From Clostridia bacterium (GTDB lineage Bacteria > Bacillota > Clostridia > Oscillospirales > CAG-382), in assembly GCA_017447445.1 (NCBI GenBank), contig JAFSNK010000027.1, positions 56,947-120,946 on the forward strand: a stretch of DNA of 64,000 bases. Direction: 5' to 3'. Each line of letters opens with the position of its first letter. Position 1 is the stretch's first letter. Under the pieces are notes generated by a model. The model had not been told where the DNA came from. It ran no database searches and was given only the letters and a program-made list of their open reading frames with translations. Made by a program: the position numbers and the translations under genes. Positions 51,674 through 60,254 of the stretch are shown here, one piece after another.

Positions 51674-52525
51674 TTATTCCGCCCCCTTCAGAAGATTACA
51701 GGTCTTTTCGTACGCGTGCCTTTCGAAATCGGCGTACATCCTCCCGCGCGACATCGCCTCGTCGAAATCGACCTCGTATCCGTCGAAATCCGGGCCGTCC
51801 ACGCAGGCGAATTTCGTAATTCGCTTGCCGTCGCGCACAAGTGTCAATCGGCAGCCGCCGCACATCCCGGTGCCGTCGATCATAATGGGGTTCATCGAAA
51901 CGGTAACGGGAACGCCGTAGGGTTTTGCGGTAAGCGTAACGAATTTCATCATTATAAGCGGCCCGATGGTGATTATCATATCGAACCTTTCGCCCTCGTC
52001 GAGCAGCTCTTTAAGCGGTACGGTAACGTTGCCCTGCCGCGCGTAGGAGCCGTCGTCGGTCATAACTATGAGTCTGTCGGAGCAGGCGGCGAATTCGTCT
52101 TCCAGAATAAGCAGGTCTTTGTTTCTGAACCCGATTATGCTCGTGACCTCCGCGCCGAGCCGTTTGAACTCCTGCGCGACGGGCATCGCGATGGCGCAGC
52201 CCACGCCGCCGCCGACTATGCACACCTTCTTTATGCCCTCGGTATGCGTGGCGACGCCCAGCGGGCCGACGAAATCGCTTATGCTGTCGCCCTCCCGCTT
52301 CGCGTTGAGCTTCGCGGTGGTGGCGCCGACGATCTGGAATATTATCTTCACCGTGCCGTTTGCGGAGTTCGTCCCCGCAACGGTAAGCGGTATGCGCTCG
52401 CCCTCTTCGTCCACGCGCAGGATGATAAACTGCCCCGGCTTCGCCTTCGCGGCGACAAGCGGCGCCTCTATCTCCATCTGCGTAACGGTGGGGTTAAGCT
52501 CTTTTTTGCTCGCTATCCTATACAT
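51674..52525 (-). CDS. NfnA-type sulfide/dihydroorotate dehydrogenase-like FAD/NAD-binding subunit
   Basis: The start at 52525 (MYRIASKKELNPTV...) follows GGAAGGTG; GTG at 52534 is less likely. 283 residues. FAD domain with K-P-G-Q-F-I-I-L-R and R-I-P-L-T-V, NAD loop G-G-G-V-G-C-A-I, and a C-terminal [2Fe-2S] pattern C-G-G-C-R-L-T...C. With the next gene it forms an NfnAB transhydrogenase that supplies NADPH. Overlaps the upstream phosphodiesterase gene by 8 bases. Confidence 0.9.
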   Translation of the reverse strand: MYRIASKKELNPTVTQMEIEAPLVAAKAKPGQFIILRVDEEGERIPLTVAGTNSANGTVKIIFQIVGATTAKLNAKREGDSISDFVGPLGVATHTEGIKKVCIVGGGVGCAIAMPVAQEFKRLGAEVTSIIGFRNKDLLILEDEFAACSDRLIVMTDDGSYARQGNVTVPLKELLDEGERFDMIITIGPLIMMKFVTLTAKPYGVPVTVSMNPIMIDGTGMCGGCRLTLVRDGKRITKFACVDGPDFDGYEVDFDEAMSRGRMYADFERHAYEKTCNLLKGAE

Positions 52526-53081
52526 TTCTTTCACCTTCCGTTCCGAATCTCATAAAAATCTCTCCGTCAAGGCGCTTCCAGGTGAAAACGCCGTTTTCCG
52601 AAACCATATACCCGCGCGCGGACCCGCCCTTCGGGATCGAGACCGAGCCGGGGTTGCAGTAAACGTATCCGCCGCGCTTTTCGCAGGCGGGGATATGTGT
52701 GTGCCCGCAAAGCAGGATATCTCCCTTGCCCAGATTCAGCGGCGGGCGGTCCGGGCCGTAATGATGACCGTGCGTCGCGAATATCATCCTGTCACCCGAT
52801 TCGAGCCATACGTATTCCGCCATTATCGGGAACTCAAGCACCTGCTGATCGACCTCCGTGTCGCAGTTGCCGCGCACGCAGGTTATCTTTTCCGCAAGCG
52901 AGTTGAGCTGCTCTATAACGCTCTTCGGCGCATAACCGCCCGGCAGGTCGTTGCGCGGGCCGTGGTACAGCAGATCGCCGAGCAGAAGCAGTCTTTCGCA
53001 TTTTTCGCGCTCGAACGCGGCAAGCAGCTTTTCGCAGCAGGCGGAGTCGCCGTGTATATCCGAAGCGATAAGCCATTTCAT
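52518..53081 (-). CDS. YfcE-like metallophosphodiesterase
   Basis: The start at 53081 (MKWLIASDIHGDS...) follows GGAGGTGA at 8 bases; a longer frame runs through the promoter. 187 residues. Calcineurin-like motifs: S-D-I-H-G, L-G-D-L-L-Y-H-G-P, R-G-N-C-D, A-T-H-G-H-H, C-G-H-T-H. Hydrolyses phosphodiesters; the natural substrate is not settled for the family. First gene of the operon leading to Nfn and MetA. Confidence 0.9.
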   Translation of the reverse strand: MKWLIASDIHGDSACCEKLLAAFEREKCERLLLLGDLLYHGPRNDLPGGYAPKSVIEQLNSLAEKITCVRGNCDTEVDQQVLEFPIMAEYVWLESGDRMIFATHGHHYGPDRPPLNLGKGDILLCGHTHIPACEKRGGYVYCNPGSVSIPKGGSARGYMVSENGVFTWKRLDGEIFMRFGTEGERNV

Positions 53082-53123
53082 CGCGCCGTCACCTCCGGTG
53101 TGATTAAAATTTTCCATAATAGC

Positions 53124-53152
53124 ATTATAATACAGATAATACCGGAATGCAA
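53124..53152 (-). promoter_or_regulatory. Promoter of the phosphodiesterase-Nfn-metAA operon
   Basis: Minus strand TTGCAT (53152-53147), 17-base spacer, TATAAT (53129-53124). Confidence 0.65.
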
Positions 53153-53181
53153 GAAAAAAATGCTTCCGCGCGCCGCGGTCC

Positions 53182-53210
53182 TTGACAAAATTATTATTAT
53201 GGTTTATTAT
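53182..53210 (+). promoter_or_regulatory. Promoter of malQ
   Basis: TTGACA (53182-53187), 17-base spacer, TATTAT (53205-53210). Confidence 0.75.
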
Positions 53211-53252
53211 GTTTTTATAAGAAAGAAACAATCCTTAAAAGGAGCTGATACC

Positions 53253-54737
53253 ATGCCCGGACAAAATAGAAAAACCGGCGTTCTGATGCACGTATCGTCG
53301 CTTTGGGGCGATCATTCCTGCGGCTCTTTCGGCGCCGAGGCGCGCGAATTCGTCGATTTCCTGCACGAATCGGGGTTCACCTGCTGGCAAACGCTTCCGT
53401 TCTGTCTGCCGAACGAGTTCGCCTCGCCCTACAGCTCGTTCAGCGCGTTTTCGGTGAATCCGTATTTTATCGACCTGCGCGCGCTTTACGACGTGGGGCT
53501 CTTCACCCGCGAGGAATTCGAGTCCGCGCGCCAGCACGGCCCCTTCCGCTGTGAATTCGAACGGCTCGCCGGCGAAAGGTTCGAACTGCTCGCGCTCGCC
53601 GCGGAACGCTTTACCGCCGGAAGCGAGCTGGAGGAGTTCTGCGCTTCGCACCCCCATACCGAAAAATTCTGCCGCTTTATGTCGCTTCGCGCCGCGAACG
53701 GGAACAAGCCCTTTACCCTTTGGGAAAACGATTCGGGCGACGAACGCGTTTACCGCACCTGGCGCTTTATCTGCTACGTTTTCGTGCGGCAGTGGAAGGA
53801 AATAAAAAAATACGCCAACGAAAAGGGCGTTTCCGTTATAGGCGATATACCCATCTACGTTTCGCTCGACAGCTCCGACGTTTGGGAGGCGCCCGGGCAG
53901 TTCCTTCTCGACGAGCGCAAAAAGCCCACCCTCGTCGCGGGAGTGCCGCCGGATTACTTCAGCGCGGACGGCCAGTTGTGGGGCAACCCGCTTTACGACT
54001 GGGACGCGATGCGGCGCGACGGCTTTTCCTGGTGGCGCGACAGGATATCTTTTATGTTCGAGTTCTTCGATATAGTTCGCATCGACCATTTCCGCGGCCT
54101 GGAATCCTTCTATGCCTGCAAGCCGGACGCCGAAAACGCGCGCGAGGGCGTGTGGCTCAAAGGCCCGGGTATGGAGCTTATAAACGCGCTTAAATCGGTG
54201 TGCGGCAACGGAAAGCTCATCGCGGAGGACCTGGGCGTGATAACCCCCGAGGTCCGCGCTCTGGTGGACGAAAGCGGCTTCCCCGGGATGCGCGTCATGC
54301 AGTTCGGCTTCGACGGCGATCCGGCGAACACGCATATCCCCTATAACTACACCGCGAACAGCGTCGCCTACACCGGCACTCACGACAACAACACGCTTCT
54401 CGGCTTTATCTGGGAGCTCGACTGCGATACCCGCCGCCGCGTGCTGGAATACTGCGGCTATACCGCCGAAAACTGGGACAGGCGCGAAAGCTATCTCGCG
54501 GTGATACGCACCCTGCTCGGCAGCGTCGCCGAAACCGTGATACTGCCTATGCAGGATATCCTGCTTTACGGCGCGGATACGCGTATGAACACTCCGGGCG
54601 TCGACGCGGGCAACTGGGCTTGGCGCGCCACGCGTGAGCAGGCGGCGGGGGTTGACCGCGCGTTCTGGAAGCGCCTGAACACGCTCTACGGCAGATATAC
54701 CGCCGAAAAGAAAACGGATCCGGAGGAAAGGCAGTAA
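53253..54737 (+). CDS. malQ: 4-alpha-glucanotransferase
   Basis: 494 residues from ATG 53253 (AAAGGAG ahead); the open frame to the left is read-through noise. Moves alpha-1,4-glucan segments between maltodextrins (GH77). Motifs: S-S-L-W-G-D-H-S-C-G-S-F-G, then D-I-P-I-Y-V, the nucleophile region R-I-D-H-F-R-G, A-E-D-L-G-V-I-T, and G-T-H-D-N-N. No signal peptide. Stop overlaps the next ATG by one base. Confidence 0.95.
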   Translation: MPGQNRKTGVLMHVSSLWGDHSCGSFGAEAREFVDFLHESGFTCWQTLPFCLPNEFASPYSSFSAFSVNPYFIDLRALYDVGLFTREEFESARQHGPFRCEFERLAGERFELLALAAERFTAGSELEEFCASHPHTEKFCRFMSLRAANGNKPFTLWENDSGDERVYRTWRFICYVFVRQWKEIKKYANEKGVSVIGDIPIYVSLDSSDVWEAPGQFLLDERKKPTLVAGVPPDYFSADGQLWGNPLYDWDAMRRDGFSWWRDRISFMFEFFDIVRIDHFRGLESFYACKPDAENAREGVWLKGPGMELINALKSVCGNGKLIAEDLGVITPEVRALVDESGFPGMRVMQFGFDGDPANTHIPYNYTANSVAYTGTHDNNTLLGFIWELDCDTRRRVLEYCGYTAENWDRRESYLAVIRTLLGSVAETVILPMQDILLYGADTRMNTPGVDAGNWAWRATREQAAGVDRAFWKRLNTLYGRYTAEKKTDPEERQ

Positions 54738-56809
54738 TGAAAAAACGTATTATACCGTTGTTCCTTTCGATACTTATACCGTTCGCCGCGCTGTCCGCCT
54801 GCACCTCCGGCGGCGGGGGCGAAAGCTCCGCCGCGCCGGACGAAAGCCGCGCGCAGTATAACGAAAGCGGGCGCGAAGCCCCGGGCGAAAGCTCGCCCGC
54901 GCAGACCTCCTCCGGTTCGGAGCCGCAAACGGGCGAAAGCGCCGGAAGCGAAGGCGAAAGCTCTGCTCCCTCCGCCGTTTCCGCCCCCGAAAGCGGAACG
55001 GAAGCTTCATCCGGCACGGAAAGCCGAACGGAGACTTCTTCCGGCGCGGAAAGCAAAACGGAGACTTCCGAAGTAACTCCGGGAGAGGGCGAAACGAAGG
55101 ACTACCCAACGCTCTGCGGCGGATTCATGCAGCCGGGCGCGTTCGCGAACCACTCCCTGCAGCGTATGAAACAGCACCTTACGTATATGCGCGACGTGGG
55201 CATAGACATACTTATACTTCAATGGACGTTCGACACCGCGGGCGGCAAGGTGAACCGCGTTTATTTCGGCCAGTCGTTCCCGGCTTCGGAGCTGTCCGCG
55301 ACAGCCGACACCTCCAGCTCCGGGTTCCTGGACACTCTGCTTGCCGCCGCCGAAGCGGTGGGAACGAAGGTGTTTATCGGGCTCAACGACAGCGCGGAAT
55401 GGTGGCAGAAGGGAGTCAACGACCGCAAGTGGATCGAAACCCAGGCGAAACTCGGGATCGAGGGCGCGAAGCAGATCTACGCAAAATACGCGGAAAAATA
55501 TCCGAACGCCTTTTACGGCTGGTATTTCGTGTTCGAGTTCTATAACCAGAGGTGCAATTCGACGCAGATCGAAAACGCCGCCTATCTGCTCAACCTCTAC
55601 CGCGACGGGCTGGCGGAGATAACGCCGGATATGCCGATGATGCTTTCGCCGTTCATTTCCGCCTCCGGCACCAAGCCGGAACAGACCGGAAAAGACCTTG
55701 CGGCGATATTCGCAAAAACCCACTTCCGCGAAGGCGATATCTACTGCTGCCAGGATTCGGTCGGCGCCGGGCATATCGGCATCGACGCTCTGGACGGCTA
55801 TTTCAAGGCGATAAAGGCGGCGGTGGACACCAAGCCCGGGCTTCTATTCTGGGCGAACAACGAGGATTTCACCCAGGCGGACTGGACCACCGCGCCGCTT
55901 ACGCGCTTCGTGCGGCAGTTGAATATTTCGCACAAATACGTCGAAGCGCACGTTACCTTCGCTTATTCCCACTACCAGAACCCGGATACCGGCAAGACCG
56001 GATACCATTACGCCTATAAGTATTATTACGAAAACGGCAAGCTTCCGCCGGTAACGCTTTCCGCGCCGGACGTGCAATACGCCCCGACGGAGGACGGCAA
56101 CAGCGTCAAGATCTCCGTTTCCGCGAAGAATGCCGACAAAACGCTTATGGGAGTGCGCATCGACAAGAACGGCGAAACCGTTAAGTTCTTCGATTATTCA
56201 CAGTCCTACGGCACGCCCTCGTTCAATTCCGGCTATACCGATTTCAATCTGGAGGGAGCAGGTACCGCAGTCTATAAGGTCTACGGGGTCGATTACGCCG
56301 GTAACGAAGGACCCGCGTTTACATTCACGGTGGAGCATAACGGCAGGTCCGGCAGGAACGCGGCGGAGGGAAAATCCTACGTCCTTTCCATACCGCCTCA
56401 ACCGCAGTACCCCGATGAGGGAGGCAAAACTTTAACCGACGGCGCGCTCGGCCGCCAGCCCGCTTATTACGACACGGCGTGGTCGGGATTCCTCGGTGCG
56501 CCCGAGTTCACGATCGACCTCGGCAGGACCGAAAAAGCGATATACGGCTTCGAGGTCAGCACGCTCGGGGGCGGCAACGCGGGAGTTTACGCTCCTACGG
56601 AAATAACCGTTTCGGTCTCCGACGACGGCGTTAACTTCCGCGAGGCGGCAACGGTGGAATTCGACGCCGATCCCGGCGTCGACACCGGCAACCGCATCAC
56701 GCGCAGCATAAAGCTGGAACAGGACGCTTCCGGCAGATATGTAAAGTTCAGCGTGGCGACCAATCAAAGCTGGATATTCATCGACGAGCTGCGTGTTTTC
56801 GCGGATTAG
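54737..56809 (+). CDS. DUF4434-type lipoprotein with discoidin-like C-terminus
   Basis: 690 residues. Lipoprotein signal MKKRIIPLFLSILIPFAALSAC (Cys22), then a ~95-residue Ser/Glu/Gly/Pro spacer. A barrel-like domain (~125-430) has G-G-F-M-Q-P-G, D-I-L-I-L-Q-W-T and G-W-Y-F-V-F-E-F, matching DUF4434, a glycosidase-like family. An Ig-like part (~445-535) and a discoidin-like domain (~545-690, ...ITVSVSDDGVNFREAA...GRYVKFSVATNQSWIFIDELRVF) follow. Coupled to malQ. Probably binds or cuts an outside glycan. Confidence 0.82.
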   Translation: MKKRIIPLFLSILIPFAALSACTSGGGGESSAAPDESRAQYNESGREAPGESSPAQTSSGSEPQTGESAGSEGESSAPSAVSAPESGTEASSGTESRTETSSGAESKTETSEVTPGEGETKDYPTLCGGFMQPGAFANHSLQRMKQHLTYMRDVGIDILILQWTFDTAGGKVNRVYFGQSFPASELSATADTSSSGFLDTLLAAAEAVGTKVFIGLNDSAEWWQKGVNDRKWIETQAKLGIEGAKQIYAKYAEKYPNAFYGWYFVFEFYNQRCNSTQIENAAYLLNLYRDGLAEITPDMPMMLSPFISASGTKPEQTGKDLAAIFAKTHFREGDIYCCQDSVGAGHIGIDALDGYFKAIKAAVDTKPGLLFWANNEDFTQADWTTAPLTRFVRQLNISHKYVEAHVTFAYSHYQNPDTGKTGYHYAYKYYYENGKLPPVTLSAPDVQYAPTEDGNSVKISVSAKNADKTLMGVRIDKNGETVKFFDYSQSYGTPSFNSGYTDFNLEGAGTAVYKVYGVDYAGNEGPAFTFTVEHNGRSGRNAAEGKSYVLSIPPQPQYPDEGGKTLTDGALGRQPAYYDTAWSGFLGAPEFTIDLGRTEKAIYGFEVSTLGGGNAGVYAPTEITVSVSDDGVNFREAATVEFDADPGVDTGNRITRSIKLEQDASGRYVKFSVATNQSWIFIDELRVFAD

Positions 56810-56825
56810 AATCAATACGTAAAAA

Positions 56826-56856
56826 ACGGAGGACGTGCGAATCGTCCTCCGTTTTT
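56826..56856. terminator. Intrinsic terminator (bidirectional)
   Basis: 10-bp perfect stem 56826-56835/56843-56852 with A- and T-runs, between convergent genes. Confidence 0.85.
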
Positions 56857-56878
56857 ATATCCGTTACGCGGGATTGGC

Positions 56879-58468
56879 TCAAAGCACGTTTGCGGTTACG
56901 TTGTGCTTCCAGTCGTTGTAATAGCAGACTCCGGTGCGGAACGGCAGCAGTTCTTCTTCCAGCTCCGGTATCCGTTTTATCTCGCCGTTAAGATACTGTA
57001 TAAGTCTGTCGCGGCAGCTTTCCATGCGGCGTATAAGCCCGCCCAGGTGGATATCCTGCACGTCGAAGCCGTGGGGCTTGTTCTCGCGGTACCACTGTGC
57101 GCGGAACGCCTTGTAAAAGTCCTCCGCGTACTTTATCATTTTGTTGTATTTTTTAATTATTCCGGCTATTTCTTCCGGCTTGCCGCTCGCATAGGCGGTA
57201 CGCGTATCGGTGCAGACGTTCGCCTTTACCGAAAGCGTTCTGCACAGCTTCGAAGCCGTTTCGAACAGATAGGCGTATTCACCCGCGCGCTTCGCCGCGT
57301 TGGCGAGCCGCCTCGCGTGCGAGGCGTAGATCCTGCCGTCCTCCGGTCGGGAAGCCGTTTCCATAATGCCCATGAAGCAGTCGTTGTAAAGCAGGTATTT
57401 GCCGGGGCAGACGGTGCCGTAGGTCTTCTGAGTCTTGTCCGGCAGGTCGAGCAGCATAAAATCGGCGAACTCCAGCCCCGTGACCTCGCGGAACTTCGCT
57501 TCCACCTCCTTGCGGGAGGTAATGCCGTTCGCAAGGCAGGCGGCATAGCAGAGCGAGGGCAGCAGCGCGAAAGGCGATGCCTCCGCGCCGTCGTCGCCCC
57601 ACATCGTAAGCATCGCGTCGCGCACGCCCTCTTTTATGCAGGCGGAAAGCGCGGCTTTGGTGGCGCGTATGGAATATTCGTTGTGCGCGGTGAAGCCGAT
57701 CCACTTCCACGCGCCCCCCGCGAAGCTTATGCGGTCGGTAAGCTGCTTGTGCCCGCGTATCATGTTCACATAGCTCTTCTGCGTGGTGTGATAGTAGTCC
57801 CAGTATACCAGCGAGAGGTTTTCGGGTATCTTTTCGCTCACGCTGCGGTCGAATTTCGATTTGCTGCTGTAATATTCGCCGCCGGAGGCGATGCGGTAGA
57901 ACATATCGCTCCACATCATCGGCTTGAAGTTGTATTTATCGGCGATCTTGCACACGCGCCCCAGGTGCGCAAGCAGTATCTCGCTGGTGTCCTGCTTGCC
58001 GTGCAGGTCCAGATATTTGCCCCTGCCGAGCATGGCGGCTTCGTCCATACCTATGTGTATCTTGTCCGTGCGGAAGCATTTGCGCAGCGAGGCGAACATA
58101 TGCTCTATCAGCTCGTAGGTGCGCTCGTCGCCGACAAGCAGGATGTCGCGTATGTCGGTGATCGCGGCGTATTTCGGCCAGCGGACGGCGGCGTTCATAT
58201 GCGCGAGCGTCTGTATGCAGGGCACCAGCTCCACGCCTGTCCCGGCGCAGAAGCCGTCCAGCTCTTTCAGCTCCTCCTGCGTGTATCTGCCGCGCAGATA
58301 GCCGAAGTAGGGCTCGCCGTCGACCTCATAGGTCTCCTCCATATAAAGCTGCACCTGGTTATAGCCCATTTTCGCAAGGACGGTAATGAACTTTTTGAGC
58401 GCGTCGGGCGTCATCACCGCATTGCGCGAGCAATCGATCATCACGCCGAAGGTGTCGAAGTGTTTCAT
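56879..58468 (-). CDS. Glycoside hydrolase family 20 (beta-N-acetylhexosaminidase-like)
   Basis: The start at 58468 (MKHFDTFGVMIDCSRNAVM...) follows GGGAGG. 529 residues. The barrel begins at once with no N-terminal beta domain. N-Q-V-Q-L-Y-M-E, then Y-F-G-Y-L-R-G-R-Y-T-Q-E-E, and I-H-I-G-M-D-E-A (the Asp-Glu pair of GH20 substrate-assisted catalysis). The C-terminal ~220 residues are helical. No signal peptide, so it acts on imported amino sugars. Single gene, with the DUF4434 gene convergent. Confidence 0.88.
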   Translation of the reverse strand: MKHFDTFGVMIDCSRNAVMTPDALKKFITVLAKMGYNQVQLYMEETYEVDGEPYFGYLRGRYTQEELKELDGFCAGTGVELVPCIQTLAHMNAAVRWPKYAAITDIRDILLVGDERTYELIEHMFASLRKCFRTDKIHIGMDEAAMLGRGKYLDLHGKQDTSEILLAHLGRVCKIADKYNFKPMMWSDMFYRIASGGEYYSSKSKFDRSVSEKIPENLSLVYWDYYHTTQKSYVNMIRGHKQLTDRISFAGGAWKWIGFTAHNEYSIRATKAALSACIKEGVRDAMLTMWGDDGAEASPFALLPSLCYAACLANGITSRKEVEAKFREVTGLEFADFMLLDLPDKTQKTYGTVCPGKYLLYNDCFMGIMETASRPEDGRIYASHARRLANAAKRAGEYAYLFETASKLCRTLSVKANVCTDTRTAYASGKPEEIAGIIKKYNKMIKYAEDFYKAFRAQWYRENKPHGFDVQDIHLGGLIRRMESCRDRLIQYLNGEIKRIPELEEELLPFRTGVCYYNDWKHNVTANVL

Positions 58469-58558
58469 GCTTTTCCTCCCGGTAAACGTTTTTCTTTTTG
58501 TTGTGGTTTTGCACAAACGCATTATACCATATGTTGCGGCAAATTTCAAGCGCATATA

Positions 58559-58587
58559 TTGACACGGCGCGATTTTTGCGCTAAAAT
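58559..58587 (+). promoter_or_regulatory. Promoter of the VanY-like gene
   Basis: TTGACA (58559-58564), 17-base spacer, TAAAAT (58582-58587). Confidence 0.7.
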
Positions 58588-58611
58588 AATTCGAAAGAAA
58601 GGTGAATAATA

Positions 58612-59619
58612 ATGAAAACTTTAAGAATCATCGCGCTTATGATCGTTTCCGCGCTGATGTTTTGCGCATGCGCCGGTCCGGGCGGCAATTCGCGGGCTTC
58701 CGATTCGTCCGCGGAGCCGGCTTCCGCGCAGATCTCGGAATCCGAACCGTCTTTGGAGGAATCCTCCGAGCCGGAGCTTCCCCCCGCGGAGATAGAGGCG
58801 CCGGAAACGATCCGCGTTTTGGAGCCGCGCGGAAGGGAGGAAACGCCCGATCTGCTTTCCTACGCCTCCACGGACGGCGAAAACCTCGCGGTGTCCGGCG
58901 AATACGATTTAGACGTTCCCGGCGAATATTCCCTTAACTTCACCGCGGAGAACGCGCAGGGGAAAATCACCGAAAAACCGTTTACGCTTAAAGTGCTGGC
59001 GCTGCCGTATAACGAGGAAGGCGTGCTGGTGGAGGGCGAATACGAAACCGTGAAGGGATATCCGCTCGTCGTGCGCGACGGCATCGCCTACGTCGACGGT
59101 TATCTGCTTGCGAACAAGACCTACGCCCTGCCGGAAACCTATCTGCCCGGCGGCATATTGCCGGAGGCGGAAAACGCGCTTGCCGAAATGCGCGCCGCCG
59201 CCCCGCAGGAGATACGCGGCAAGGTATATATCCGCTCCGGCTACCGCAGCTACGCCGAGCAGCGCTACATTTACAACAGCTATCTGCTGGAGGATCCGAA
59301 GGAGGTCGTCGATTCCTACAGCGCGCGCCCCGGGCATTCGGAGCATCAGTCCGGGCTGGCGATGGACATTCTCTGCGCCTCCACCGTGCTTTCCCAGCAG
59401 GAGGAATATAAGGTCGTGCTGGACTGGCTGGGCGAAAACGCCTGGAGATTCGGCTTTATCCTGCGCTATCCGGAGGGCAAGACGGACGAGACCGGGTATA
59501 TCTTCGAGCCGTGGCACTTCCGCTACGTCGGCAAGGAGCTTGCGGAAACGCTTTACGCCGACGGCGAATGGATAACGATGGAGGATTACTTCGGCATCGA
59601 CAGCGCGTATAAGAACTGA
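58612..59619 (+). CDS. VanY/M15-type D-alanyl-D-alanine carboxypeptidase lipoprotein
   Basis: 335 residues. Lipoprotein signal MKTLRIIALMIVSALMFCAC, Ser/Glu spacer, an Ig-like domain (~65-130), then the M15 peptidase (~150-330): S-G-Y-R-S-Y-A-E-Q, zinc site S-A-R-P-G-H-S-E-H-Q-S-G-L-A-M-D, and E-P-W-H-F-R-Y-V-G. It removes the terminal D-Ala of peptidoglycan stem peptides outside the membrane. All zinc ligands are present, in contrast to the degenerate serine-type family member at 40290. No vancomycin-resistance genes nearby. Confidence 0.92.
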   Translation: MKTLRIIALMIVSALMFCACAGPGGNSRASDSSAEPASAQISESEPSLEESSEPELPPAEIEAPETIRVLEPRGREETPDLLSYASTDGENLAVSGEYDLDVPGEYSLNFTAENAQGKITEKPFTLKVLALPYNEEGVLVEGEYETVKGYPLVVRDGIAYVDGYLLANKTYALPETYLPGGILPEAENALAEMRAAAPQEIRGKVYIRSGYRSYAEQRYIYNSYLLEDPKEVVDSYSARPGHSEHQSGLAMDILCASTVLSQQEEYKVVLDWLGENAWRFGFILRYPEGKTDETGYIFEPWHFRYVGKELAETLYADGEWITMEDYFGIDSAYKN

Positions 59620-59651
59620 AAAACGCGCGGCAGGAACCGCGCTATAAAAAG

Positions 59652-59684
59652 CAAAAACGCCGTGAACGATCCACGGCGTTTTTG
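59652..59684. terminator. Intrinsic terminator (bidirectional)
   Basis: 13-bp stem 59652-59664/59672-59684 including A- and T-runs. Confidence 0.85.
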
Positions 59685-59694
59685 TTATCGGATT

Positions 59695-59943
59695 TTATTT
59701 CTTTACGATGAGTCTGTAGAGCCAGATGATAAGGCAAGCGCCCGCGACGGCTAAAATAATGCTCATCACCCAGCCGCCGCCGAGCCCGATAAGACTTCCG
59801 AGCCAGCCGCCGAGCGCGCCGCCGAGGATACCGAGTATAACGTTTACCCAGAATCCGTTTTTGCTCTTCATCAGCTTCCCCGCGAGCCAGCCGGAAAGGG
59901 CGCCGAGAAGCACCGCAACAAGAATCTTCCAAAGCAGTTCCAT
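59695..59943 (-). CDS. GlsB/YeaQ/YmgE family membrane protein
   Basis: 82 residues, three helices: W-K-I-L-V-A-V-L-L-G-A-L-S-G-W-L-A-G-K-L, then G-I-L-G-G-A-L-G-G-W-L-G-S-L-I-G-L, then I-L-A-V-A-G-A-C-L-I-I-W-L-Y-R. The Gly-rich pattern and length are those of the transglycosylase-associated/GlsB family, often stress induced. GGGGGA precedes ATG. Confidence 0.88.
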   Translation of the reverse strand: MELLWKILVAVLLGALSGWLAGKLMKSKNGFWVNVILGILGGALGGWLGSLIGLGGGWVMSIILAVAGACLIIWLYRLIVKK

Positions 59944-60061
59944 TGTAAAATCCCCCTTTGATCACAGCGCGGTATTACCCGCCTTTTGCTGTATTCTACC
60001 ATATTTTTCCGCGGTTTTCAATGCTTTTTTCGCGCTCCGCTTAAAAAAATTTTCGACAAAT

Positions 60062-60094
60062 AAAACCTCCCGGAAACGGTTCGTTTCCGGGAGG
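60062..60094 (-). terminator. Intrinsic terminator of the large zinc-ribbon gene
   Basis: 12-bp perfect stem 60066-60077/60083-60094 with T-run on the minus strand. It is 160 bases past the annotated stop but only ~15 past the stop of the alternative frame (60109). Confidence 0.85.
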
Positions 60095-60254
60095 CGGGGT
60101 TTATGGGTTCAGTTTCCGGCGCTTTCGATATCGCGGTTGAAGCGCAGGTTGCCCGAGGATTCGCCGCCGTCTTTTCCGGTAAGCTCCTTGGGATTAAGCA
60201 CGAATCTCGCGGCGGGGTGCCCGGTCAGGCGGTCCTTGTCCGGCTTTCTTTCTA

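Noticed and set aside
52068..53252. 5' extension of the malQ frame
   Set aside because: Runs antisense to the NfnA and phosphodiesterase genes and through the malQ promoter; RBS and family start are at 53253.
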